A DNA stretch of 64,000 bases, taken from Margaritifera margaritifera (taxonomy: Eukaryota > Mollusca > Bivalvia > Unionida > Margaritiferidae). The notes below the pieces were generated by a model that searched no databases, was not told where the DNA came from, and was given only the letters and a program-made list of their open reading frames with translations. Location: contig JAQPZY010001569.1 in the NCBI GenBank assembly GCA_029931535.1, positions 465,001 through 529,000 of the forward strand, given 5' to 3'. The translations under genes were made by a program, and so were the position numbers. Below are positions 36,551-49,350 of this stretch, piece after piece (the stretch's first letter is position 1; every line of letters begins with the position of its first letter).

Positions 36551-36617
<67 letters not shown>
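36551..36617 (+). repeat. (AT)n microsatellite, right part
   Basis: An AT run of about 67 bp that continues the left part once the LTR-like segment is removed. Confidence 0.97.
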
Positions 36618-36621
<4 letters not shown>

Positions 36622-36629
36622 TATATATT

Positions 36630-37350
36630 AAAAAAAACTTGTAGTCGCCGCTTCATAAATAGACGCTTTTGAATCATATCTCGGTCATCATGATGAACAG
36701 ATAAAAAGACTTGAAAGAGAAATAAGGAAGAAGCAAATAACCGTGAAAAAATCTGTTTTAAAATGAACTAGACAAAGTTGAAATTAATAAGTCATAACTA
36801 AATGGAAACATGAAAAATTTGGAAAATATTTACAAGTTCGATGAAGAAGAAAAGAAGCGATAAAAGTAAACTTCCTGTCGGAGAAAGACTAAAACTAGTA
36901 TTTGAAGGGAGCGGTGTAATAATTGGCACATTATTACAGCTATATGTTTGACTATATATACTAATGCTCACTCTATAGCAAAGTTGGTAACAGGTTGAGC
37001 AGGAGAAGGTGGAGGAACAAGAGCTGGAGGTTATATCGGTGGAAAGAATAGCACAGTCATTTGTGGACAAAGTCAAACAAGGTAAGAGCAATATTGCCAG
37101 CTATGTGATCACGTTATCCAAAGAAAAGGCAGCAGAAGAATTGTCTGCTATAATTGGCAGTGTAATAAAGCTGGTTTTTGAAAACAAGTGGACAGTTTGT
37201 GACATTTTTAGATGATCATGTCATTTTACTTGCTCTAGCCTGTTGTTGCCTGTGGTGGTCTGTTGTTTGCGGTTTTGATTAGAGGCGTAAATACAACGTC
37301 AAGAATAATTGAAACAATTCGTAAGCTATTTTTATAAATGAAATTAAGCC
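36630..37350 (+). pseudogene. Decayed unknown gene, 3' piece with a membrane segment
   Basis: Plus frames contain an acidic/basic helix (HHDEQIKRLEREIRKKQITV, coiled-coil-like) and a LKLVFEGSGVIIGTLLQLY block. The segment FVDKVKQGKSNIASYVITLS is followed by a helical stretch. A hydrophobic segment (CGGLLFAVLIRGVNTT) near 37250-37300 could cross a membrane, with a short basic end. The frames change several times. I recognise no family; it could be cargo of a virus-like or transposable element. Confidence 0.4.
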
Positions 37351-38095
37351 AGCTCCAGCAACCATCATCATGATTAATAATGATTGTTTGTTCGTTTTGT
37401 TATCTTTATCTTTTAGATCACACTCAGTTTCTAATACAAGACAAACTTTTGCTCACATTCTCTGATTTTATTCAGTTTATCTTAAGACAAATTGTTAAAC
37501 ACTGCTTAACAGATGCTGAAATAATATTTTGTACAAATTGAACTAGTCATTTCGCAAAGAATATTACATAGAAACTATATAAATAAAATGTACACCAGAA
37601 ATACTATAGTTTAATACGTTAAAATCAAGTTGTATACTATGAAGTTAGGATGTCCTTGATACTTTCACATTATTTCCCAATTTTGTTACTTTTTCCGTTG
37701 AATAAAGATACATGGAATAAAAGTCAATATTTTTATAGTAGCGGTAGCTATTAATAGCCCTGTGAAAATTAACAATAATATGTTTCGAACACATAAATTA
37801 CAGATCACATCAGATTTGATACTCTGATATAATGTTGCTATCCGTTCTTCTATCAAACCATACTTGTCCTGTAAAAAGAAGAATGCTCAATCTATTTACT
37901 CATTCGCAGTTATCATCCTGTTGTAAAAATAATTTGACTTTCTCATGTCACCTCGCTCCACTCAGTCTTTTACATCCAATTTGGTGCTCTTATCACCAGA
38001 TAATTTCGGTGTTATTGGCACCGGGTAAGTCCTTTCATTAACGTCTATTCAGAATCAAGAGACATTTTAGATGAAGACTTGGACCAATTAATTAT
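37351..38095. other. No gene seen
   Basis: AT-rich sequence; the 69-codon frame at 37832 has no recognisable motif. Confidence 0.5.
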
Positions 38096-40450
38096 TAAGA
38101 GATTATAAAGTCCTAAAAGTAACTAAACATCAATCTGATTCTCTGGAAGGAGAAATGCAACCGCAGAAACTACTTAATGTGCTTAAGAGGATGATAAATG
38201 ACAAATCTCCTGGATCTGATGGGTTTACAGGGAATGTTTTTAAAAATGAATCTTTGGAATGACTTAAAATATTTTATCTTAAGATAATGAAACGTATGCT
38301 AGATAACAACTTTTAATCAGTTAGAGACAAGGTATAAGTTATTTGTTTACCAAAAGGAGATAAACCAATCAATTTTCAAAACAATGGCGTCCTATTACCT
38401 TTCAAATAGTCTATACATTAGCATCAGGATGTTAAAGACAGCAATATCAAAATCGGAAACAGGAATTATTAAAGGCAAATACATAGGTGAAAACATTAGA
38501 ATAATAAACGACTTAATACACTATTCAGAAAATTATAACTTTCCTGATAAACTTGTTGATATTGATTTGGAAAAAGCATTTGATACAGTATCATGGATTT
38601 TTCTACAAAAAGTTCTAAAGTATTTTAATTTTGGAAATTCTATATAAAAATGTATTGAAGATATTTATAACAAATATGTCTTCAGAAATTATACAGAAAG
38701 GTTTTATATCAAGTTTCTTTGCAGTAAGAAGGGGCTATAGACAAAGAGACTCTATCTCACCATACCTGTTTTTATTTTGTGTTGAGATATTGTCAAATTT
38801 GATAAACGGGTAATATAGATAATAAAGGTATATTAGTAAATAATAAAGAACATAAGTTACACAGTTTGTAGATGATACAAAACGTAGCCTTGAAAGTTGT
38901 CAGAAATCTTTCTATTCCACTTTGAATATATTGCATTATTTTGCTCGAATATCAGGCATCAAAGTAAATCACCGTTAAACCAAAGTAATATGTATTAGAA
39001 GTAACTAATTTGGTGGTATCTCAGTTTAGTCTTTCAGATATAGAGTTTTCGGTGAATTTATATGCAATGAAAGAAATTAATTATCAAAAAACATCCCCAA
39101 AGTACAATCACTACTTACTAAATGTTCAAAAGAATATTGACTGCTATTAGAAGAATAACAGTTATTAAAACGCTAGCCATCTCGAAACTCAATCGCTTTT
39201 ACTTGGCTCTACCCAACCCACCTGATAATATGTGACAAAATTTAAGTAAATCGTTCTTTAAATTTATTTAGCAGGTGGAAAATGACAGAATAAAAAGGGA
39301 TATAATTGTAAAAAAAATATGAGAACGGTGGACTAAATATGGAGAATTTAAAAAGGTTAATTGAGGCACGGACATGCTCCTAAATTAGAAGAATAATTAA
39401 ATACAATAAATTGTTGGGATAATATCTTTATGAAACCGTTTGGGAAAATTAAACATATTGCAGATCTCGGGATGAAGTATGTGAAGGAACTAAGAAACTA
39501 AAAAATAATACAACGAATCTTGTTTGGAGAGATGTATTCAGTTTTTGGTTTATTGCTTATGAAAAACAAACTTTCATTTCTTTGGAGGAATATTTAGGAA
39601 AAAATAGAAATATTAAGGTTGCAGAAAAATGTGTTTTACAAATCTTGGTATAATATAGGAGTGAAGTTTAAAGGTGATATTTTTATGGAGTTAACTTTAG
39701 GACATTTGAAAACTTCAGGACAATATTTAGGATTAAAAAGGGAAATCAATTAATTTGTATGGGTCTTTGTAATAATGTTACAAAATATATCGGATCCAGA
39801 ACAAACCAATTCTCTCTTATTCAGATACATTGCAAATGCATACCGTCCCATATTACGATATTACTAAAAACTTCAAAGGGGTTTAAAGATATGTATACAT
39901 GTCTTAATAATAATATCTTCATGCCTAAATATCTTAATACCTACTTCATGACTGAAATGGGATTTAAAAAAAAATTCTAATCCAGAGATATGGAATCTAC
40001 TTTACAAAAATGTAATCAAAAGCAATAGAGACTCTAAAATACAATGGTTCCGATATAGATTACTTCATTGAATATTACCTATAAAAGGTTATTTAAGAAA
40101 AAATAGTTGCAATCCAAAATAACCAGTGAAGTTTCTGTAAAGAAGAAAAGGAAACAAGTAAACGTTTGTTTTGCGAATGTAATCATATTAATGTGTTCTG
40201 GTCAAACTTCTCTGAGTACGTAATGCAAAAAAACGGATTATAAATTAATTCACACCTCAACAAATTAGTCTTGGTGACACAAACAAAATTAAGAAGCACT
40301 AAACTACATAATTTGTATTTACTAAGTATCGCATATATACCGAAAGTAAAACAACAGATAATTTGAATTTAGAAGGTCTGATTAAAATTTTAACAATATA
40401 CTATCTTTCTGAAATCTATATGGCAACGAAAAACAATTTAGTTTCAAAAT
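38096..40450 (+). pseudogene. L1/Tx1-like LINE, reverse transcriptase to C-terminus (decayed)
   Basis: This is the most complete LINE here. NDKSPGSDGFTGNVFK (entry motif) is near 38200-38250. DIDLEKAFDTVSW (motif A with its Asp) is near 38560-38600. YRQRDSISPYLFLFCVEIL (motif B region) is near 38738-38795. QFVDDTK near 38862-38882 is motif C, with FVDD in place of FADD. After the thumb, a C-terminal region with KIQWFRYRLLH (about 40040) and a degenerate Cys finger (CNPK...FCKE...CNH) runs to about 40200. Many stops and frameshifts make it inactive. The endonuclease end is missing. Confidence 0.8.
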
Positions 40451-42654
40451 TCTATGAAAAATGAGGTATTTTTAGTATAATCTTTCATCATAATACTCAA
40501 TGGAACCCCTCAGGAATTCAATCTACATAAATTATTAGAAAGGCTGCTCTCTAATCTTACCCACGTTACACAAGTTCGTAACAAAAAGAAAAAATCTTTG
40601 CATGTCTTACATCTTGTCTGTCTGGCTTACGACCTTACTACCTTTTCTTGTATTTTCTTTTTTCTTCTTGCTGTTTCTTCTAAACCTCAGACAATAGTTT
40701 ATGTAAATCTGATGAATTACACTTAATTTTTTTAATTTACAACATATAACGTAGAAGTGTTTTACAGTATGCTTGGTTTGTAAACGGTCAGTTCCAGGCT
40801 CCCCAAACTTGGCACCGTTATATGTCTGAAGTAATGAAAAAAAAAAGAAACAGATAACGTTTACACACAAAAAAAACGTAAGTCCTCTCATTGTATAATA
40901 TTGATCTTTTTCCCATGATGTATTTCCAGTCGTGACCTGAAGGTAGGTTATAATTATTTTTAATGATTATATTAATTTTTGTTTTTAAATGCATGATGTT
41001 GCTATTATAACTAAAATTCTTCTCACTAGGCAACAGTATAGAGCATTCGGACATACATTTTCTTATTTTGAAAGTAGACCTGAAATTTATGAACTTATTT
41101 CACTAACTCTGGTATACTTTGTTCCTTTAAATGCCAATAAGATATTCCGCATCCAGCTGCTGTCATCTATAATGCGTAATTAAGCTGATTCTGCCAGAAT
41201 TTAGAATCACACCGTGCCCCTTGTTTGTGAACAGTCATCAGTGTCAAGTCTAAAGGTGTAGTTATAAAAATGTTTAATAGCTTGTATGTGAAATAGTTAT
41301 TTTCAGTTTAATGTATCTTTATATCTGTGCAAGGTTTAGGATAAATGGAGCGTTAAACTGAGTTGCAGAACAAGGATAAGGAGCAATGCGTGTGAATGTC
41401 TTTAAAAAAAATCTAAAGTCTTCTACTTCATTGTCACAAATTTTCAAACAATTAATCAATAATGAATTATAACACATTTCTCATCACTGTCAAAAATTGG
41501 GTCTGTTTATTTCATTTTGCATTTTACATCTAACTGCATTCTGTTTTACGATAGCGTGTCTTTAATCAGTCTGTGCTACAAAATTTTCCACATCACAAAA
41601 TACATTGTATACACTAAAAAATCAGAGTAAATTCACAGTAACCCAAAATTAAAGTGGACGGGAAATGTTTCTATTATGAAAGTATCCATTTTTTTCAGAC
41701 TAGGATTATATGTTGTGATATGGATGGTGAGTCATGACAGCACACATTTAATTGAGTACTTCATCTTACTTTTGATAGCATTGTCATAAAAATAAATAGC
41801 ATTCTAATAGCCATAGATGTGGTGTGGGTAATATCTCTCTTACTACTTGTATCCCATTGAAAATGCGAATTAAGAACACGTGCACAGTGCGTGTGCTGTC
41901 ACATAAACCACCAATGAATTCAAATTTAGTCAAATTTTGAATTTCGACAGGATAGGTTTTAAAGTTTTTCTTTACATGCTCCTTTAGAATTTTTCCAGCA
42001 TTTTGTTAATGTGCTGCTGAATTTTTCCCTATTCTTCAATAGTTCAACTACAAACACATGGGATAAACTATAAAATACAGGCCTTGCTCGGAGAAATAAA
42101 TATCCATTAAAAAACAGTCTTTCAACAAATATGACCAAGAAGCACATCACTGAGTAGTGAATTTGTGTCACTTTTGTGACATATGTTATCTTCTTTTGAT
42201 CCATTCATCGATTGAAAAAACCATTACCTTACATTGTACAAATTTAGCTTGGCTGACAAATACAGTAGACACAAAACAGAACAGCCACTGCCCTATATGT
42301 TGACCAATGCAGATATTTCAACCTGTATCCAAATTTATTTGACCTTAACTGGTCAGCTATGTTGGCCTGTGTCAACTTATTGCGGTCAATGGATTATCGC
42401 ATGCAGATGAGCCATGTGCCTGATGTTGTTAGAACATCCTTAACCATTGGTGAACTTATAGGGCAGTGGTGGTGCCCAATGTACCAAAGGCCTGATACGA
42501 AATGTTCTGATGGTGCAGCGGAAAGCTACCCGCTATGCAAGCAACAGCTGCAGAAATACCAGCAGCGTGACATTCGTGCTCGAAGTTCAACAGTGAGACT
42601 CCTTGGAGACGCGTCGTACCAAAGCACAATTAACTATGATATATAAGACAGCCA
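40451..42654. other. No gene recognised
   Basis: AT-rich sequence. A 95-codon plus frame at 42359-42646 is less AT-rich than its surroundings and could belong to the LINE tail that follows, but I see no motif. Frames at 40607-41054 (-) and 41959 (-) are incidental. Confidence 0.45.
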
Positions 42655-43088
42655 AACAGCCACAGGGATATTCGAATATCAGACTTTTTCACTCCCTCCA
42701 CAAGACGTACCAGATCTAACGTTGACATTTTTCGAACTTTACCTTTAGTTGACACCATATAGCCAGCATTGTGCTGAGGTGCCGTAAAATGACACATCAT
42801 ACGATAACAAGAAAGTCAGGCAATTTTCCGTTTCTATGGCTTTTCCATAGGTCAGTAGCCTTTTGGGATTCTCTCCCGGCAGTTACTGCCGAGGCTCTTA
42901 GTGGTATGTTTCAAGCGGGAGCTGGTGTCATATCTAAACACCAGTTAGGGAAAACTACTGTTGCTCCAGACGTAGTCTCTTTCAAGCGGGAGCTGTCCAA
43001 ACTAGTATCTAAACCCCAGTTTGGGCCAACTTCTATGGGCCTCCGACTGTGTATCTTTCAAGCGGAGCTGGACAAATTCATTTTTTAA
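42655..43088 (+). pseudogene. CR1/jockey-like LINE, extreme C-terminus
   Basis: The frames contain RISDFFTPSTRRTRSN and, after a frameshift, FHRSVAFWDSLPAVTAEAL. This is the 'SF.PR....WN.LP..V....SL..FK' terminal block of CR1/jockey-type LINEs. Behind it the block SFKRELSKL and a CCAGTT-containing spacer are duplicated two to three times (about 42905, 42979 and 43050). The copy therefore carries an internal tandem duplication of its last residues. Confidence 0.6.
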
Positions 43089-44787
43089 TCCTCATCCTAG
43101 AGTTGGGTTGGTTGAGATGTGGTTGAGATATATTAGATCTCTCCGCCGCCACGATAGCCAGATTGTTCTAGGATTGAAAAGATAACAATGTATTTGGTAA
43201 ATCTATTTTTCAGCGTGACTGCTGTGATAAAACATGTAGATGCAGAACACATAACAAAGTAAGTTACAAACTTAGCTTTGAAAGTAAATGTGAGATCTCA
43301 GGAGTGCAAGAGAAAAAATTATGGTTACTAAGCTTTTGCGTAACACAAAAAACCCAAACATTTTTAGTTAAAAAAACAACACTGGCATATTTCTTTTCTC
43401 AGTTGACGTTATGCTAGGTTAACGTAGAAGAAAAGGGATTTCATCTTCAGCAACATATATTCTATCTTTCCATTACATAGAAGACGATGATGATCTTTTT
43501 TAACTTTTTTTCACTGCAAATTCATATAGGTACAAATCTTCACGAACTGTATATATGCAACTTTCATCTTTGTTCCCTGTTACTTCTCTGAGCTTGTGCA
43601 TTGTTCTGACAAGGGAATGTACTCTGGATTATCTGTCTTACACGTACATAATATTTGAATATTTGTTTACCTTGGCGAAAATGCTGTCAACACATATTTA
43701 AGTCCTTATTAAAGCTTATAATCACGGTTTTATAATGTATGAAAAACACGCACGAGTATGCTTGATCGTGCTAGAGTGAGTCACTGTTGCTGTCACACGT
43801 GCAAGAACCCCCCCCCCCCCTCTCTTATATCAAACTGAAATTCGAACATCTATATATTAAACTGATTTTTCTCTGAATCAGATTGACAGAGACAAATTCA
43901 GTTGGACATATATTGATATATATCTGTATGTTGCAGATGTTATCATATTGTCTGATTATTTGCTCGATTCATAACTCTTGTTGTTTTACCTCTCTTTTTC
44001 TTTTCTTTTTTAACCTTTTCTTTTCATCCAATTTGACATCGATATAGTTTATGTGCATGCTAATGATAGTCATCTCGTCTGTCATATAGAAAAGCTGTCC
44101 CACTTCTTAGCTATGGAAGATTTTTTGACTTGCTAAAGATTTGGTTGCGTCACTGACACCAAACTTGTAGCAGATAAATTTAAACGCGATCTATATTTTG
44201 AGACCAAAGAGCCCATTAAATCTTAAGCTGCTTGTTGAATTCGCTTCATAAAATAAATTATCTTACAGGGTAAAAGCTTTGAGACCATTCTTCATCTGCT
44301 TGGAGATGTTATGCAATAAATAATCATTAAAGTGCCATGATATTTACATAATCATGAAAGAGTTATTGAATATTGACAGCCGAGTACGATAACATTAACT
44401 TTAAACGAGAGATAACCTATCTGTTAACTGTCGGTTTTTAAACTAGAGTTATGTACCTTTAATTTTTGAAGCGTAAACAAAATTTTATCGAAGAGAGAGA
44501 GAGAGAGAATCCCGCATGGATCATATCAGCTTGGTGCTCGTCGTGATACAACTAGCACGGTGACCTTTTTTCAGCTTCTCCAACTTAATACTAGTAAATA
44601 GTTCGATCTGCATTTTTCTTTTATTGTTTGAAAGTACTTGCCCCATTCACAAGTGGAGTTTTTTTTATTGGTTTTTTAAAGTACTCGTCAGGTTTCAAAG
44701 GTCTGTTTTTCTTAAAAAATGTAAGTCATAAAACACAAAACCATTTTCTTCCTTCAAATGTTTCTAGCCCTATTGTTTATAAATTAT
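43089..44787. other. No gene seen
   Basis: AT-rich sequence with a C-run near 43808 and a short GA tract near 44493-44508. No coding region recognised. Confidence 0.55.
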
Positions 44788-45045
44788 ACCAAGTATACAT
44801 TTATGTAGCTCATTAGCCCCATTGTTTCTAGTCCTATTGTCTCTAACCCTATTGCTTCTAACCCTATTGTTTTTAGCCCTATGGTTTTTAGCCCTATGGT
44901 TTTTAGCCCTATCGTTTCTAGCCATATTGCATCTAACCCTATTGTTTTTATCCCTATGGTTTTTAGCCCTATTATTTTTAGCCCTATTGTTTCTTACCCT
45001 ATTGTTTCTAACCTATACCAAGTATACATTTATGTAGCTCGTTAG
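44788..45045 (+). repeat. 15-bp minisatellite inside a 227-bp direct duplication
   Basis: About 13 units of TAGCCCTATGGTTTT (variants CCCTATTGTTTCTAA) fill 44815-45013. The array is framed by two copies of TACCAAGTATACATTTATGT plus AGCTC(A/G)TTAGC, at 44788 and 45015. The plus frame across it encodes LALWF-type repeats. It is hydrophobic only because of the repeat and is not a gene. Confidence 0.92.
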
Positions 45046-45984
45046 CTTTGTATGAAAGCACATTAAGATGGCTGGTCTGCAAGATGAGGTCGGGAACAGT
45101 TTAGGAAAGTTTCATCGCATTTATGTAAACAAAATATGGAATCGTCTGGAAAATGGTTGGAAATCATTTTCTGCACATGTAACAAATGCCAGAGTTTACT
45201 GCTTTTGCTTGCGGAGACATGTACCACAAATAGAATCGAGCAAATATTTTAGGTACAAGACAAGCTTGTATTCCCCCGTGAACGTTTTTGTACCTTTATA
45301 AGTTCCTACTTCTGTGAAAATTTATTTTGGTGTGTAACCCGAGTGAATTCTTGTTGACGTAATATCGTCTTCAGGCAAATTGGCATGCTGACTAAAACAT
45401 TTACTCGCCCATATTTATCAACAGTGGATCATTGGGGAGTGTCTTGGAGCTCCTACCAAAGGTGTCTGTGCTGATCCAGAATGAATAAAAAAGAAACAAA
45501 GTCTTCTTCACACGCGAAAAAGGCGTAAAATGAACATAGATGGCGCCCTCCTATCAGCATACTTGCTTTAGTACAGAAATTCTGACTAAATATTGCGCTC
45601 CCCCTCCCCAGTGTCTGCTGTCTTGTAAAGTTAGCCTCGGTTTTACTTTGTTTGCAACAATTAACTCCGACGACCACAACTAAGATCACGATAATGGTCG
45701 ACCAATGATCAAGAACGTGTCCCTAATCAGAGAGAGAGAGAGAGAGAGAGAGCAGTAACAAATCACAGCCCATGTCTGTATAGACATGTAGCCTGCTACC
45801 TAATTCTGGATTTGAGTCCAACTTAGTTCATACAGCAGTGTTTATGGAGGAGTTGTGTAGCTTCATCTGTAAACGAAGATGAAGTGAAATAATCATTATG
45901 GGGTTTTTTTTTAATGTAGGTCGCTATGACCGATTCATTTACCTTAGCTAAGCTTTGTTTAGTCTACACTATTTATGGTTAAGT
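45046..45984. other. No gene recognised; (GA)n near 45729-45752
   Basis: The 77-codon plus frame at 45068 and the 78-codon minus frame at 45453 have no recognisable motif. A short GA microsatellite is present. Confidence 0.5.
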
Positions 45985-45985
45985 T

Positions 45986-47591
45986 TTGAGCCCGTGGAAG
46001 ATGAAAGGAGTACGAGATATTCCTAATAGATGTAATTACCGCAAAGAAGCCATTGCCTCAAACTCTAATAACAGATCCATCTGGAATCATCTAAGAAAAT
46101 CAACTTCTGCTAAACCAGTATTTCAAAGTCCATGTGATGTTATAGTTAATGGCCTTAGTTACACCGACGATCACGATATTGCAAATTAACTCAACCGAAG
46201 TTTTATTAACATTTCCTAAAAACGGGATAGTATAATTTTACTGAGCCTAACATGATAAACGTATTGCCTTCATGAACGAAAGGGTAGCCTAGCATATTAC
46301 TTTCAATATATCCCTAATTACATTAACTCATACTATTAATATTATTACAAAATAACACTTACAAATCGGCGGGTCTTGATGGAATTCACCCCAAATTTCT
46401 GTAAATTGTGACTTTGTCAATCTCTGATTTATTGAAAGATGTAATTAGCTATAGTATCACCACTGATTTTTTTTAGAGTCATTGAAATTAGCCAAGGTAT
46501 TTGCAATTCTTAAGGGAAATAAAAAAAATTACCCATCTAACTATCGACCCATATCTGTTCTGCCTGTACTTTCCAAATTATTGAAAAATATGTCAGCAAG
46601 CATCTTTTCAGATATCTTAACAACTACAAAAACATTCATGACAAAGTGGCTTGAGGAAACGTATAGACCAGTAGCTACTATCGATTACATTCAGCGAACT
46701 TACTGGCGCGATCTTCGTGGATTTAAAAAAAAGAAGAAAAGATTACAGGTTCTTGGTACGTGTAAGATCACTTCTGAGTCAGGACAGATTCTAAGTGGTG
46801 TTCCGCAAGGCTCTATATTAGGGCCTCTTCTAATTCTACTGTTTATCAGTGACTTAGCTTTGTATCCAGTGCACTCTAACAGTGATCTCTTCGCTGACAA
46901 TCCTACACTACAAACATCTGGTAAATCTCTCAACTCCATTGAAGACAAACTTCAAATAGACCTGATAAATAGATCTACTTGGTGTAAACAAAACAAAATG
47001 CATATCAATGCATCTAAAACGAAATGTATGACAATCGGAACAACGCAGCGCCTGTCCAATGAGACGGAACTACTTCTCACTCAAAATGGCTCAAACGTAT
47101 ATTGTATTAAAAAAATGTCTACATTGATCAACACTTCGGTTGGAACTCACATTTCGATCACCTAAGTGCAATGGTTGTAAAAAGAATTACTCTTCTAAAG
47201 TTACTGTCGAAATGTCTACCTACCAGTTGCGTGAACTTTATTTCTCTGGATGCATAGTACCATTGATCATCAAATTCTGAGCGTAATATCAGATCTACCA
47301 ATAATAACGAACTCCAGATCCCCAAGTCGAGAACTAACACTTTCAAACACTGTTTTACTGTATCAGCACCTATCTTTTGGAATTCCATACCCATGTCGAT
47401 ATGTACTTATAATTCCCATGCTTCATTTAAAACCTCGTTAAAGAAATTCCTTCTTGACCAACTGAAATGATATATTAAAGTCTGCCAGTGCAGAATTGTA
47501 TCATTGTACCCAGAGTTAATATGAGAGTGTGCTAGTGTGCAGGTGAACTTAATGCACGTGTGTTCCAAAACATTTAAAGTCATTTGTGGGT

Positions 47592-47671
<80 letters not shown>

Positions 47672-47836
47672 AATCGGTGTGAGAGTGCGTGTGGGAGTAT
47701 ATCTGAGTGTGTGTAAGTGATTTTATCATAACATAACATGTTAATTCGTTGAGGGTAACGGAAGTGATGGGTCTTCTTGATCAAATGTGTTATCCTCGTT
47801 AAATAAAGATTATTATTATTCTTAATATTATTATTA
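45986..47836 (+). pseudogene. CR1/jockey-like LINE with (ATT)n 3' tail
   Basis: Reverse transcriptase landmarks lie in order: a KSAGLDGIHPKFL-like entry block (about 46360-46405), YPSNYRPISVLPVLSKLL (46530-46585), SGVPQGSILGPLLILLFISD (46795-46853, motif B) and LFADNPTLQTS (motif C, with ADN replacing the catalytic ADD). INASKTKCMTIG follows. C-terminal scraps reach 47460, then a TA microsatellite (47595-47667) and the tail AATAAAGATTATTATTATT near 47802-47836. The mutated motif C, stops and frameshifts make it inactive. Confidence 0.8.
47595..47667 (+). repeat. (TA)n microsatellite
   Basis: An uninterrupted TA run of about 73 bp within the 3' region of the LINE. Confidence 0.98.
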
Positions 47837-48350
47837 TACTGTATGTCACACTGACCCACGTCTTACCTTCGACTTAGTTGCCCTCTTCTATGTTAATAAG
47901 ACAAACTCAAGCAAATTTAAGCTCCCTTGAAAGCAGACAATAGTTCTGCATGTTCTGTTACCTAATGTAGTCTGTTTTCCAAGGGACCTACAGTTCATCG
48001 AGACCGCAATAAATAACGTTCAATTTGGTAACCATCCTGACAGAAAGCAATTCCAGAGAAGGGCCTGTATTGTTTGTGTTATAAGAGGCTAAGTAGATTT
48101 TATGTGATTTTTTTTTTTTTGGGGGGGGGGGAGGTTGGGGAGATAATATATTTAATTAAAACAGCTTTGCATTAGATGTGCAGATCTACCATTTATCAAT
48201 TAATTCAACCTGTTGAGAGCAAACAAGAAATCTAATTGCGTAAAATTCAACAAACAGCTCGTGAAGGTGAAAAATAATTGGCACATTTCAGGAAAACTTT
48301 GTAATTTTCTCAAGATTTTTAATCTAGGGTTTAGCAACTGATTCCCGTCT
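47837..48350. other. No gene seen
   Basis: AT-rich sequence with a T-run and G-run near 48110-48132. Confidence 0.6.
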
Positions 48351-49350
48351 TGCATATTTCAACAGAATGGAAAAATCAGGTCTTAAACATTCTTATATCT
48401 TGCATATTTCAACAGAATGGAAAAATCAGGTCTTAAACATTCTTATATCTTGCATATTTCAACAGAATGGAAAAATCAGGTCTTAAACATTCTTTTATCT
48501 TGCATATTTCAACAGAATGGAAAAATCAGGTCTTAAACATTCTTATATCTTGCATATTTCAACAGGATGGAAAAATCGTGTCTTAAACATTCTTATATCT
48601 TGCATATTTCAACAGAATGGAAAAATCGGGTCTTAAACATTCTTATATCTTGCATATTTCAACAGAATGGAAAAATTGGGTCTTAAACATTCTTATATCT
48701 TGAATATTTCAACAGAATGGAAAAATCAGGTCTTAAACATTCTTATATCTTGCATATTTCAACAGAATGGAAAAATCGGGTCTTAAACATTCTTATATCT
48801 TGCATATTTCAACAGAATGGAAAAATCAGGTCTTAAACATTCTTATATCTTGCATATTTCAACAGAATGGAAAAATCAGGTCTTAAACATTCTTATATCT
48901 TGCATATTTCAACAGAATGGAAAAATCAGGTCTTAAACATTCTTATATCTTGCATATTTCAACAGAATGGAAAAATCAGGTCTTAAACATTCTTATATCT
49001 TGCATATTTCAACAGAATGGAAAAATCAGGTCTTAAACATTCTTATATCTTGCATATTTCAACAGAATGGAAAAATCAGGTCTTAAACATTCTTATATCT
49101 TGCACATTTCAACAGAATGGAAAAATCAGGTCTTAAACATTCTTATATCTTGCACATTTCAACAGAATGGAAAAATCAGGTCTTAAACATTCTTATATCT
49201 TGCACATTTCAACAGAATGGAAAAATCAGGTCTTAAACATTCTTATATCTTGCACATTTCAACAGAATGGAAAAATCAGGTCTTAAACATTCTTTTATCT
49301 TGCATATTTCAACAGAATGGAAAAATCAGGTCTTAAACATTCTTATATCT
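48351..49350 (+). repeat. 50-bp satellite, 20 uniform copies
   Basis: Units begin TGCATATTTCAACAGAATGG and continue through AAAAATCAGG TCTTAAACAT TCTTATATCT. All 20 copies keep exactly 50 bp. Most are identical; variants (TGCACATTTC in four to five neighbouring copies near 49100-49260, CAGGATGG, TTTTATCT) are shared by neighbours or singletons. The array is recent or kept uniform by conversion. There are no variable spacers, so it is not a CRISPR. Confidence 0.98.

Noticed and set aside
44822..45037. Hydrophobic 71-codon frame resembling a membrane protein
   Set aside because: It is a read-through of the 15-bp repeat; hydrophobicity follows from the T-rich unit.
48351..49350. CRISPR-like regular repeat
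   Set aside because: The units are contiguous with no variable spacers, and the context is eukaryotic. It is a satellite.
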